The notes under the pieces are model-generated. The model did not search any database. It was not told the DNA's origin and saw only the letters and a program-made list of their open reading frames with translations. A stretch of 64,000 bases of DNA from CALMEC01 sp964531025 (GTDB lineage Bacteria > Actinomycetota > Thermoleophilia > Miltoncostaeales > Miltoncostaeaceae). The stretch spans positions 1 to 64,000 of the forward strand of contig CAZHDY010000005.1 in NCBI GenBank assembly GCA_964531025.1, written 5' to 3'. Both the position numbers and the translations under genes were made by a program. Positions 12,637 to 20,030 of the stretch are shown piece by piece. Numbering within the stretch: the first letter of the stretch is position 1; every line of letters begins with the position of its first letter.

Positions 12637-13884
12637 CTAGAAGTACGCGTTCGCGGGGAAGCCGGTGCCGTTCACGATGTGGTCGCCCACCGCCGACGCC
12701 TTGAGGAACGTCGGATTGTGCGTCGAGATCGTGCGGACGTTGCGCCAGTGCCGGTCGAGGTTGTACTTCGACTGTGTCGCCGAGGCGCCACCCACGTCCA
12801 GCAGCTTCGCCGCGGTGGCATACGCGAATCGATCCGTTGCCACCTTGGCCTGGGCTGCGGCGAGCTGAGCGGCGTCAGCGGCCTCCTTCGTGGGCAGCCC
12901 GTCCGTCACCGATTCGTAGGCGACCTGGATGGCTTCGGCGGCCGCGATGACGATCGCTTCCGCGGCGAAGGCGTCGGCTGCGATCTCGCCGATCACCTGG
13001 AGCACCTGGGGATCACGTGTCGGGAGGACGACGGCTGGGCCGTCGTCGCCCGTGGGTGCGGTGGCGTGACTGAAGTTCCGCACGCGCCGGTTCACCAGCG
13101 CGACCGCGTCGTCCGCCACGCTGTGGAGCACACCGGCGGTGACGGCCTGCAGGTAGAGCTGGAGGAACGCGCCCTGATAGTTCGGCGACGGCTCCCCGTA
13201 CGGCGCTCCCAGATCGAAGTACTCGTGTGGTTCGACACGGACGTCGACCAGGCGGGTGGTGCCGGTGCCGGTGAGACGCTGACCGAACCCGTCCCAGTCG
13301 TCCTCCACGGTGACACCGTCCCGGTCGATCGGGATGACCGCACCGGCGATGCGGCCGTCCGGGGCGGCTGCCCAGATCTGGGTGTAGTCGGAGTAGATCG
13401 TCCCCGTCGAATAGAACTTCTCGCCGTTCAGGCGATACCCGTCGCCGTCGGGGGTGAACGCCGTATCGAACTCCAGGCCGACGGCGCGCGACGACTGCTC
13501 GCTGAAGCCGTTCCCCACAAGTGCATCGGCGTTCACCATGGCGAGACCGCGCGCCCGCGCCTCGGGGTCGTTCGACTGGAGCTGCTGTTCGACGAACCAG
13601 TAGTGGGTGCGAAGGATGTGCGCCGCGTTCGAGTCGGCCCGCGCCAGACGGATCAATGTCCGGAAGAACTGGGGGATGGTCCGGCCCGCGCCGCCCTCGT
13701 CCACGGGGATGCGGAGGCGACCCAGCCCGGCCTCGCGGATCCATCCGATGACCTCGAAAGGAGCCTCGTGCTCCCGTTCACGGCGGCTTGCGCCTTCGGC
13801 GATGCGCTCGAGGAGGGCGTCGAACTCCGGGGAGTCTGGATCGACGACGGGTCGGGACGGTGCGTCCGGCGTGGCTGTGCTCAT
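12637..13884 (-). CDS. Flavin-dependent monooxygenase of the acyl-CoA dehydrogenase fold (DszC/SfnC-like)
   Basis: A 415-residue protein of the acyl-CoA dehydrogenase superfamily. Recognisable elements are the N-terminal helical domain (FEVIGWIREAGLGRLRIPVDEGGAG), the beta-domain GEKFYSTGTIYSDYTQIW and GFGQRLTGTGTTRLVDV, and the C-terminal four-helix domain with DVGGASATQSKYNLDRHWRN. The GQRLTGTGTT and HWRNVRTISTHNP segments match the flavin-dependent oxygenase branch (DszC, SfnC and relatives), which uses reduced FMN and oxygen on sulfur or aromatic substrates, rather than true acyl-CoA dehydrogenases. No flavin reductase gene lies nearby. It is divergent from a second family member, and the spacer contains two copies of an AT-rich element. 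Confidence 0.82.
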   Translation of the reverse strand: MSTATPDAPSRPVVDPDSPEFDALLERIAEGASRREREHEAPFEVIGWIREAGLGRLRIPVDEGGAGRTIPQFFRTLIRLARADSNAAHILRTHYWFVEQQLQSNDPEARARGLAMVNADALVGNGFSEQSSRAVGLEFDTAFTPDGDGYRLNGEKFYSTGTIYSDYTQIWAAAPDGRIAGAVIPIDRDGVTVEDDWDGFGQRLTGTGTTRLVDVRVEPHEYFDLGAPYGEPSPNYQGAFLQLYLQAVTAGVLHSVADDAVALVNRRVRNFSHATAPTGDDGPAVVLPTRDPQVLQVIGEIAADAFAAEAIVIAAAEAIQVAYESVTDGLPTKEAADAAQLAAAQAKVATDRFAYATAAKLLDVGGASATQSKYNLDRHWRNVRTISTHNPTFLKASAVGDHIVNGTGFPANAYF

Positions 13885-13905
13885 GGGGCGTCTCCGCGTG
13901 AGTTA

Positions 13906-13937
13906 TCAAGTAATCCTGTGGGAATAATAGAGATTAT
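13906..13937. promoter_or_regulatory. AT-rich regulatory repeat, copy 1
   Basis: A 32-bp element beginning TCAAGTAATCCTGTGGGAAT and ending GAGATTAT, an AT-rich island in a very GC-rich region. The ends form a partial dyad (TAATCCT against AGAGATTA). It lies 22-53 bases upstream of the start of the minus-strand monooxygenase, where promoter and operator would sit, and is about 75-80% identical to copy 2. Confidence 0.6.
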
Positions 13938-14022
13938 GGCACGCGCGTCGCCGGATGCGGCAGGTCCCTCCGAACACCGGCCCTGGGAATCCTGTCGCCG
14001 GTGCCCTTGACCGTTCGCTAAA

Positions 14023-14053
14023 TCCAAGTAACCCTGTAGAGAAATAAGATTAT
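14023..14053. promoter_or_regulatory. AT-rich regulatory repeat, copy 2
   Basis: A 31-bp element beginning TCCAAGTAACCCTGTAGAGA and ending AAGATTAT, a direct repeat of copy 1 about 117 bp away. It lies 24-54 bases upstream of the plus-strand monooxygenase start; its TAAGAT or GATTAT could serve as a -10. Presence of one copy before each divergent gene suggests one regulator controls both. Confidence 0.6.
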
Positions 14054-14076
14054 TCGAGCCACGTCAAGGAGCCGTC

Positions 14077-15336
14077 ATGTCCACAGTCGCGAGTCCGTCC
14101 GCAACCGGCGTCGTCGAGGACCGAACCTGGAGCCCCCATCCCACGACGTCGGAGGGGTGGATCGAACGCGCGCAGAGCGTCGCGACGATCCTCGCGGCGG
14201 ATGCCGTCGAGCGTGACCGGGCGAACCTGACTCCGTTCCAGGAGGTGCAGCTGCTGAAGGACAGCGGTCTGGTGACGCTCCTCGGGCCTCGCGAGTTCGG
14301 GGGCGGCGGGGAGTCCTGGACCACTGCGCTCCGCGTCGTGCGCGCGGTGTCCGCGGGCGACGGCTCGATCGGGCAGCTCCTCAGCTATCACTACCTGTGG
14401 GCGTGGGCGGCACGACTCGTGGCCACCCCGGAGCAGATCGCGGCCGTGGAGCAGCAGGCGACGGAGAACGGCTGGTTCTTCGGCGGTGCCGTCAATCCCC
14501 GTGACGATGATCTTGTGATCACCGTCGACGGCGACGAGCTCGTCTTCAACGGCCACAAGTCCTTCTCGACGGGTGGACGGGTCTCCGACGTGACGGTGCT
14601 CGAGGGTGTGATCGAGGGGACCGACAGACACGTGTTCGCCATCGTGCCGACGGATCAGCCCGGTCTGCGTTTCGCCGGCGACTGGGACAATCTGGGGCAG
14701 CGGCTCACCGAGAGCGGAGCCGTCGAGATCGTGGGCGTTCGGGTTCCGTGGGCTGCCGCCGCGGGGTACGTCCAGCAGGCCGACGGCAGCTACGAGTACG
14801 TACCGCGCGTCTACAACACGTTGAACGTGCCACTCCTGCAGATCGGCTTCGTGAACTTCTACATCGGGATCGCGCAGGGCGCGCTCGCCGCCGCGGCCCG
14901 GTACACGCGAGACGTCACGCGTCCATGGCCGTACGCCGCCGACGTCAAGGGGCGAGCCGTCGACGAGTTCTATGTCCAGCAGACGTATGGCGAACTCCTG
15001 ACGAAGCTCTGGGCCGCCGAGGCGCTCGCCGAGCGGGCGGCCCTCCTCATCGAGCAGATCAACGCGCACCCGGACGACGTGACCCCCGACGAGCGTGGAG
15101 AGGCGGCTGTGGCGATCGCGGCGGCCAAGCAGTTCGCGATCGACGTCGGACTCGAGATCGGCCAGCGGGTCTACGACGTCACCGGTGCCCGCGCCACGGC
15201 GAACGCGGTGGGACTCGACATCCACTGGCGCAACATCCGCACGCACAGCCTGCACGACCCCGTCGACCACAAGCGGGCCGAGGTCGGTCGCTACGCCCTT
15301 CTCCGTGAGTATCCGGAACCGTCCTGGTATGCCTGA
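14077..15336 (+). CDS. Flavin-dependent monooxygenase of the acyl-CoA dehydrogenase fold (DszC/SfnC-like)
   Basis: A 419-residue paralogue of the divergent neighbour. The start is ATG 14077 with AAGGAG five bases before it. Segments NLTPFQEVQLLKDSGLVTLL and GPREFGGGGESWTTALRVVR make the N-terminal domain. GHKSFSTGGRVSDVTVLEG and WDNLGQRLTESGAVEIVGV make the flavin-binding barrel. YDVTGARATANAVGLDIHWR and RTHSLHDPVDHKRAEVG make the C-terminal helices. These match the DszC/SfnC oxygenase branch (oxidation of organosulfur or sulfone compounds with reduced flavin). Having two diverged members side by side suggests successive oxidation steps or different substrates. The substrate is not readable from sequence. 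Confidence 0.83.
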   Translation: MSTVASPSATGVVEDRTWSPHPTTSEGWIERAQSVATILAADAVERDRANLTPFQEVQLLKDSGLVTLLGPREFGGGGESWTTALRVVRAVSAGDGSIGQLLSYHYLWAWAARLVATPEQIAAVEQQATENGWFFGGAVNPRDDDLVITVDGDELVFNGHKSFSTGGRVSDVTVLEGVIEGTDRHVFAIVPTDQPGLRFAGDWDNLGQRLTESGAVEIVGVRVPWAAAAGYVQQADGSYEYVPRVYNTLNVPLLQIGFVNFYIGIAQGALAAAARYTRDVTRPWPYAADVKGRAVDEFYVQQTYGELLTKLWAAEALAERAALLIEQINAHPDDVTPDERGEAAVAIAAAKQFAIDVGLEIGQRVYDVTGARATANAVGLDIHWRNIRTHSLHDPVDHKRAEVGRYALLREYPEPSWYA

Positions 15337-15360
15337 TGTGGATCCGGACGACGGATGCTG

Positions 15361-15424
15361 GGCCAGTGCCTGGCGTCGCACGGGGTGGGTGGTGCCAAGC
15401 ACCATCAACCCGTTGGCACTGGCC
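15361..15424. repeat. Long-armed inverted repeat between convergent genes
   Basis: GGCCAGTGCC at 15361-15370 is exactly complementary to GGCACTGGCC at 15415-15424, with 44 bases between them. The interior contains a second small hairpin (GGTGC-CAA-GCACC, near 15390-15402). It sits between the convergent ends of the monooxygenase and DUF2568 genes and may act as a bidirectional terminator or a structured RNA. Confidence 0.5.
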
Positions 15425-15476
15425 GGGTGTCGATCCGTCGCTCGACCGGGCACCTCGTGTCGTGTCCAGCGAGGAA

Positions 15477-15881
15477 CTACGGGAGCGTCGGGGTCTGGCG
15501 CCATCGCCAGCGCAGCGTCAGGTTGACCACGAAGAGGACGGCGAGGGCGACCCCGAGCCGGGGCTGGCCCGCGAGAGCGAACGCGGCGACCCCCGCTCCG
15601 AACCACAGCAGCTCCAGGACGACACGTGACCAGCCGTGGGCCGGGGCCATCGCCCGCGGCGCTCCGAGGAGGCCCCAGATCATGGCCAGCACGACGAAGA
15701 ACACCACGGCGAGGCCGATGCGGGCGGCCAGGCCGAGCGAGAACGACATCGCCAGCACGATCGCCCCGACGTAGACGGCCATCTCCAGCACGAACATCAG
15801 CAGCAGGTTGGCGCCGCGCACGCCCGGTTCGAGGGGAGCGACGTCAGGAGGTGTTCCACCGTGGCCGGTCATGCGGCCCAT
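15477..15881 (-). CDS. DUF2568/YrdB-like small membrane protein
   Basis: About 134 residues (131 if the second ATG at 15872 is used), with four hydrophobic segments. The motif GVRGANLLLMFVLEMAVYVG starts the first helix and LLGAPRAMAPAHGWSRVVLE connects the middle helices, as in the DUF2568 (YrdB) family of four-helix inner-membrane proteins of unknown function. There is no good RBS at either ATG, so the start is uncertain. It is divergent from the rsgA region and convergent with the monooxygenase. Confidence 0.75.
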   Translation of the reverse strand: MGRMTGHGGTPPDVAPLEPGVRGANLLLMFVLEMAVYVGAIVLAMSFSLGLAARIGLAVVFFVVLAMIWGLLGAPRAMAPAHGWSRVVLELLWFGAGVAAFALAGQPRLGVALAVLFVVNLTLRWRWRQTPTLP

Positions 15882-15984
15882 GCTGCCATGGCCGGACGAC
15901 GAGGTGTGGACGGCGGGCGGGGGTCGAAACAGGGCGCGCGGTCCTGCATACTCAGGTATGTCCCCGACGACGGAGGGTTGCACG

Positions 15985-16056
15985 ATGACCGAGATCGCTT
16001 CCTCCTGGCCGCGCCCCGCGTGGCCCGTCGGCGACCGCGCTTCGCATACCGACTGA
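15985..16056 (+). CDS. Possible 23-residue leader peptide upstream of rsgA
   Basis: ATG 15985 follows a good GGAGGG site and opens a 23-codon frame, MTEIASSWPRPAWPVGDRAS ending HTD. A short palindrome CATAC-TCAG-GTATG lies at 15947-15960 just upstream. The frame ends 66 bases before rsgA. It could be a leader peptide (two Trp-Pro pairs might slow translation) or chance; no terminator-antiterminator pair is visible. Confidence 0.25.
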   Translation: MTEIASSWPRPAWPVGDRASHTD

Positions 16057-16122
16057 CGGGCCTCTCGCGACGGACGCGCCGCACCGCGTACCGCACTTCG
16101 CCATGAGAGGAAACCCATCATC

Positions 16123-17196
16123 GTGCTCGACCTCACCACCCTCGGCTGGGACGACCAGCGAACCGAGGAGTTCCAAACCCATATCCGCGACGGCCTGACT
16201 CCGGGTCGCGTCGCCCTGCAGTACCGCGGCGCCTGGGACGTCCTCACCGCCGCGGGCCCGCTTCGCTGCGACCTCGCCGGTCGCCTGCGCGACACACTCC
16301 CTCCGGGGGATCGCCCGACCGTCGGCGACTGGCTCGCCGTCGCCGCGCGTCCCATCGAGAGGGCGGGCACCGTCCAGGCGGTGCTGTCGCGTCGCACCAA
16401 ATTCTCACGGAAGGTCGCCGGCCCGACGTCGGACGAGCAGGTCGTCGCGGCGAACATCGACGTCGTCTTCGTCGTCACATCTCTGAACGAGGACCTGAAT
16501 CCCCGCCGGCTCGAGCGGTACCTCACGCTCGCGTGGGAGAGCGGCGCCCGGCCGGTGGTCGTGCTCACGAAGTCCGATCTCCGCGACGACGTGCCGACCG
16601 TCGTGGCCGAGATCGAAGCGATCACGTTCGGTGCTGACGTCGTCGCCGTCGCGGCGCCGACCGGGGACGGTCTCGATCAGATCCGCGGACACCTTGGACC
16701 CGGGATGACCGGGGCCCTTCTGGGCTCGTCGGGTGTCGGCAAATCGACTCTCGTCAACGCGCTCGTGGGACGCGAGATCCTCGCGACCGGTGACATCCGG
16801 GAGGACGACGGCCGTGGTCGTCACACGACCACCCGTCGCCAGCTGGTGCTCCTGCCCGACGGCGGTCTCGTCATCGACACGCCGGGGATGCGCGAGCTGC
16901 AGCTGTGGGCCGCCGACGACGGTCTCGACGATGCGTTCCGGGACATCTCGGAGCTCGCCGAACACTGTCGCTTCTCGGACTGCGCCCACGAGAGCGAACC
17001 CGACTGTGCGGTCAGGACGGCGCTCGAACGCGGCGAGCTCGATCCCGGCCGGTGGGAGAGCTACCGGAAGCTCCAGCGTGAGCTCGCCCGTCTCGAGCGT
17101 CGCCTCGACCGACGGGCGTCCACCCTCGAGCGGCGGCGGTGGGGGACGATCGCGCGGGAGGCCCGGGAGGCCGGTCGCGCGAAGCGTCGGGAGTGA
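16123..17196 (+). CDS. rsgA: Ribosome small-subunit-dependent GTPase A
   Basis: A 357-residue circularly permuted GTPase that acts in late 30S maturation. The order is an N-terminal OB-like domain (VGDWLAVAARPIERAGTVQA), G4 TKSD, G1 GSSGVGKST, a His/Thr-rich switch region (GRGRHTTTRRQL), G3 DTPGMRE, then a zinc site with Cys-x4-Cys-x-His (CRFSDCAH) and a further Cys after SEPD. The C-terminus is a basic, Arg-rich helix. The GTG start at 16123 gives a sensible N-terminus; AGAGGAAA lies 13-16 bases upstream, so spacing is long. Transcribed alone; a 12-bp hairpin follows the stop. Confidence 0.95.
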   Translation: MLDLTTLGWDDQRTEEFQTHIRDGLTPGRVALQYRGAWDVLTAAGPLRCDLAGRLRDTLPPGDRPTVGDWLAVAARPIERAGTVQAVLSRRTKFSRKVAGPTSDEQVVAANIDVVFVVTSLNEDLNPRRLERYLTLAWESGARPVVVLTKSDLRDDVPTVVAEIEAITFGADVVAVAAPTGDGLDQIRGHLGPGMTGALLGSSGVGKSTLVNALVGREILATGDIREDDGRGRHTTTRRQLVLLPDGGLVIDTPGMRELQLWAADDGLDDAFRDISELAEHCRFSDCAHESEPDCAVRTALERGELDPGRWESYRKLQRELARLERRLDRRASTLERRRWGTIAREAREAGRAKRRE

Positions 17197-17207
17197 TTCC
17201 GCGGACA

Positions 17208-17242
17208 CGGATGGGGGCGCGGGAACCCTCCGCCCCCATCCG
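17208..17242. terminator. Bidirectional terminator hairpin
   Basis: A perfect 12-bp stem (CGGATGGGGGCG against CGCCCCCATCCG) with an 11-nt loop lies between the convergent ends of rsgA and the dihydrofolate-reductase-like gene. It can serve both strands. Confidence 0.8.
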
Positions 17243-17257
17243 GCGACCCGATTCCGG

Positions 17258-17809
17258 TCAGTCCTCGGTCCGGAGGGAGTACGTGAGCATCACGTTGCCG
17301 ACGCTCGTGGTCGTGGCGTTCACGAGCGTCAGCCGGGTGGTCGGGACGTTCTCGTCGAACAGGCGGCGACCCGTCGCGGCGACCGGATGGGTGGTCAGCG
17401 TCAGCTGGTCCACGAGCCCCGCGAGGAAGAGCGATCGGATCGTGTCGATACCGCCGGCGACCGAGATATCGCCTCCCGCCGACTCCCGCATGTCCCGGAT
17501 GTGGTCCAGCGGGTCGCCCGAGATCGCGGTGCTGTTCCAAGGCAGATCCCCGGACAGGGTGGACGAGACGACGTGCTTGGGAACGGCGTTGATCCATCCG
17601 GCGAAGGGATCGTCGGCCCCGGCGGCAGGCCAGTAGTCCTTCCACTCCTCCCAGAGCTTGCGTCCGATGACCACGTCGGTCACCGGCGCGATGGCGGCTC
17701 CCATGGCCTCGCCCTCCTCGGGACCGAAGCAGTCGAACTGCCAGAGATGAGGGTCTTCGACGACCCCGTTGACGGAATGGAACAGGTGGGCGGTGATCGT
17801 GCGGGCCAT
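17258..17809 (-). CDS. Dihydrofolate reductase family (RibD C-terminal-like) protein
   Basis: A 183-residue protein. The chosen start is ATG 17809, which has GAAAGG eight bases upstream; the frame is open 14 codons further. It opens MARTITAHLFHSVNGVVEDP, continues VTDVVIGRKLWEEWKDYWP, and has the NADPH-site GGIDTIRSLFLAGLVDQLTL. This is the pattern of the many YyaP/RibD-C-like reductases of actinobacteria, which share the fold of dihydrofolate reductase but whose substrates are mostly unknown. It is unlikely to be the housekeeping FolA. Confidence 0.85.
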   Translation of the reverse strand: MARTITAHLFHSVNGVVEDPHLWQFDCFGPEEGEAMGAAIAPVTDVVIGRKLWEEWKDYWPAAGADDPFAGWINAVPKHVVSSTLSGDLPWNSTAISGDPLDHIRDMRESAGGDISVAGGIDTIRSLFLAGLVDQLTLTTHPVAATGRRLFDENVPTTRLTLVNATTTSVGNVMLTYSLRTED

Positions 17810-17977
17810 GGTCGTGCCTTTCGTCGGTGATACGCCCTTCGGCGCGTTCACCGTTACCGACCGTGGCCCTCGGCGGAAATCATCGGTTGCCCCGGCCGAC
17901 CGCTGGGGGCGGGCCGTCAGGTACGTCCGGATCGTCGTTGTGGTCCCGCGACGGACGGGGACGCCGCGTACGCGCTG

Positions 17978-18808
17978 TCAGGGACGGACGCGGACGTGCA
18001 GGTGGTCGTCGTGGTTCGGCCACACCATCACGTGCGCATTCCCCGTCAGCTGAAGGTTGGGGCCGTAGAAGATGTAGTCGATGGTGCCGCGTGCGGTCCA
18101 CCAGTCGATGATCGACTGCGTCATGGCGCGGTCGTAGTTCGACGGATCGGCCGCCCCCTCCACGCCGTCGCGGCGCGGCAGTCGGATGTCGACGTCCACG
18201 CCGGCCTGATGCGACGCGTGGTTGTCGAGCGGGCCGCCGTGTTCCCACGACATGTCCCCGATACCCAGTCGCGGGCCCTTCGGATGCTGGACGTTCCACC
18301 ACTCAGTGAGGTCGGCGAGGTCGCGGACCAGCCGGTCCGTCCCCCAGCGGCGCCGGACGTCGTTGGGGAAGACCTGCGTGTTCGGGTTGTACGTGTAGAA
18401 GCCCGGGCCCTCCTTGGGAAGCAGGACCCCGCGCTCCAGCCATCCGCTGTTGGCGGTGCCGTGCGAGATGCTCTTCTGCCACCGGATGCGCGTCTCGATG
18501 GGGGGCGGAGGCGCCGGCTTGGGCTTCGGCTTGGGGCGCGGGGTCGGTGCCGGCGCGGGGGCGGCAGCCGGAGCGTCGGTCGCTGCGGACGCGCTGGTAC
18601 TGCCGCGGTCGTCGAGTGCGGCAACGGGGATCGTCGCCGCCACCACCGCGAAGAGCAGCATCCACGCACGTGGTCGCGGCCCCCTCCGGCGGTCGCGACG
18701 GCGAACCGACGCGGCGCATGCGGGGCAGCAGGCGAGCGCTTGTCTGCGGGCGGAGTGACGCACCCCAGGAATGTAGCGCTGTGCAGGTAATTCCGGAGAA
18801 ATCACCAT
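17978..18808 (-). CDS. Penicillin-insensitive murein endopeptidase-like (LAS-type) metallopeptidase, membrane-anchored
   Basis: Up to 276 residues. An N-terminal hydrophobic segment (WMLLFAVVAATIPVAAL) acts as signal or anchor, followed by an Ala/Pro linker with a Pro-Lys run (TPRPKPKPKPAPPPP) that could span the peptidoglycan. The catalytic domain has DMSWEHGGPLDNHASHQAGV, DVDIRL and a C-terminal NHDDHLHVRV. His-x6-Asp and His-x-His are the zinc ligands of LAS peptidases such as MepA (family M74). It probably cleaves peptide crosslinks in the wall. The start is uncertain: no clear RBS precedes ATG 18808, and internal starts such as GTG at the VRHSARRQ segment are possible. Confidence 0.78.
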   Translation of the reverse strand: MVISPELPAQRYIPGVRHSARRQALACCPACAASVRRRDRRRGPRPRAWMLLFAVVAATIPVAALDDRGSTSASAATDAPAAAPAPAPTPRPKPKPKPAPPPPIETRIRWQKSISHGTANSGWLERGVLLPKEGPGFYTYNPNTQVFPNDVRRRWGTDRLVRDLADLTEWWNVQHPKGPRLGIGDMSWEHGGPLDNHASHQAGVDVDIRLPRRDGVEGAADPSNYDRAMTQSIIDWWTARGTIDYIFYGPNLQLTGNAHVMVWPNHDDHLHVRVRP

Positions 18809-19158
18809 TGCGGTCGGTGGTGCAACACGCGTTGAGGGATTCGACCTCTCCGTGCCATCGCAGACGCGGCGGCAGGACGACGCACCCAGGATCGGCGCAA
18901 GGGCGCGCTCCGGAGTTGTTCACGGGCGTGAAACGGGTCCGCGACCGTGAAACGCGGTCGGCAACGGGCCCGAGCAGGACCGGCGGCCTCGCCGTCGGTG
19001 CGCACGACCATGGGATCGGTGATCCCACAGAAAATCGCGGGGCCACGTACGCCCCCCGCAGCGGCGGATACGCCCTCTGATCCTCCGTCCCAGGCAGCTC
19101 ATCGGTGACGCGCCCCACATCCACGCCTCCGTGGAACTACTCATCTAGCCTCCTCCCG
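18809..19158. promoter_or_regulatory. Divergent intergenic region with TTCACG palindrome and repeat
   Basis: A 350-bp spacer between divergent genes with no convincing frame. TTCACG-GG-CGTGAA at 18919-18932 is a perfect inverted repeat, and the half-site GTGAAACG occurs again at 18947-18954, in direct orientation 19 bp from the first (18928-18935). This looks like an operator with an extra half-site. TAGCCT at 19146-19151, seven bases before the ATG at 19159, fits a leaderless -10. Confidence 0.45.
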
Positions 19159-19929
19159 ATGGGGCGCAGACGACCGGTCATCCGACGCCGCTGGGCGATT
19201 CTCGCGACCGTCGTGATCGTCCTCGTCGCGGTGGGTGCGGTGATGTGGCGCGAGGCCGGAACGAGTGATCCGGTCCCCGAGTCCGAGGTGATCGACGACC
19301 TCCGCCGGGACGGACTGGGTGCGACCGACGGAGGACCGCGGCCGGGGGTGTACCGCATCCGTGTGAGCGGGAAGGAGGACGGGGGCGCGGGGCCCATCCG
19401 CGTCCACCGTGATCTCCCCCGGGAGGGGACCGTGGCCGTGTCGGGGACCGCCGACGGATGGGAGGTGCTCACCACCTACAGTCGACAGCACATCGAGGCC
19501 GCCCGATACCGTCTCCATGGCGAGGCGGTGCGCATGACCTGGCGCCGTGTGGATGTGAGCTTCGCCGGCATCGGCCGCGACGACCGGCGCGACATCGACG
19601 GTATGGCGCGTCTGGTCCCGCGGGTCGATCCGGCACCCGACGCCGTGTGGACGGACCGCTACATGACCGGGAGTCTCACCAACGTCGTCGAGAACCGGGT
19701 CCTCCGTCGCGAGCGGATCACCGTCGGCGGTGAGAAGGTGGACACGGTGGTCATCCGAAGCGTCACCACGACCACGGGCGCGCTCGCCGGGACACGGAGC
19801 GAGACCCTCTGGTGGTCGCCGGCGCACCGGCTGGTCGTCCGATCCGAATTGGATGTGGACATCGGCGGTGCCTTCGGCTACCGCTCGCAGATCACGTCCG
19901 ATGTCGTCGACCTCGCGCCTGCGACATGA
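19159..19929 (+). CDS. Membrane-anchored extracytoplasmic protein, unrecognised
   Basis: A 256-residue protein with a basic N-terminus (MGRRRPVIRRRW) and one hydrophobic helix (AILATVVIVLVAVGAVMW), so the remainder lies outside the cytoplasm. The outer part is beta-rich: GVYRIRVSGKEDGG, GTVAVSGTADGWEVLTTYS, TLWWSPAHRLVVRSELDVD. The pattern resembles lipocalin-like or DUF3108-like barrels, but I cannot assign a family. ATG 19159 lacks an RBS and sits seven bases behind TAGCCT, so a leaderless transcript is likely. It ends 101 bp before rpsL. Confidence 0.65.
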   Translation: MGRRRPVIRRRWAILATVVIVLVAVGAVMWREAGTSDPVPESEVIDDLRRDGLGATDGGPRPGVYRIRVSGKEDGGAGPIRVHRDLPREGTVAVSGTADGWEVLTTYSRQHIEAARYRLHGEAVRMTWRRVDVSFAGIGRDDRRDIDGMARLVPRVDPAPDAVWTDRYMTGSLTNVVENRVLRRERITVGGEKVDTVVIRSVTTTTGALAGTRSETLWWSPAHRLVVRSELDVDIGGAFGYRSQITSDVVDLAPAT

Positions 19930-19955
19930 CCCTGTCCACGCCGATGCTGACGACG

Positions 19956-19964
19956 TGATACGCT
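19956..19964 (+). promoter_or_regulatory. Extended -10 promoter of the str operon
   Basis: TGATACGCT is an extended -10 (TG-n-TACGCT) about 67 bases upstream of the rpsL start. No good -35 is visible, as is usual for extended -10 promoters. It precedes the palindromic rpsL leader. Confidence 0.5.
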
Positions 19965-19972
19965 AGCCCGCC

Positions 19973-19989
19973 GCTCACCCAGGGTGAGC
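19973..19989 (+). promoter_or_regulatory. 17-nt palindrome in the rpsL leader
   Basis: GCTCACCC-A-GGGTGAGC lies in the presumed 5' untranslated region of rpsL. As RNA it gives a stem of 6-7 bp; as DNA it is a near-perfect operator-like dyad. It may be an autogenous ribosomal-protein site or an early-transcript pause signal. Confidence 0.45.
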
Positions 19990-20030
19990 TGGACGTAGCA
20001 ACGTGCCACGAGGAGAGGCAAAACACCAGC

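Noticed and set aside
13901..14076. SAM or other sulfur riboswitch in the monooxygenase spacer
   Set aside because: The two repeats are short and AT-rich with no matching conserved core; duplicated operator sites explain them better.
12637..15336. Annotation of the two oxygenase genes as fatty-acid acyl-CoA dehydrogenases
   Set aside because: The fold is shared, but the GQRLTxxGxxxL and HWRNxRTxSxHxP patterns fit the DszC/SfnC flavin monooxygenase branch, and no beta-oxidation genes are nearby.
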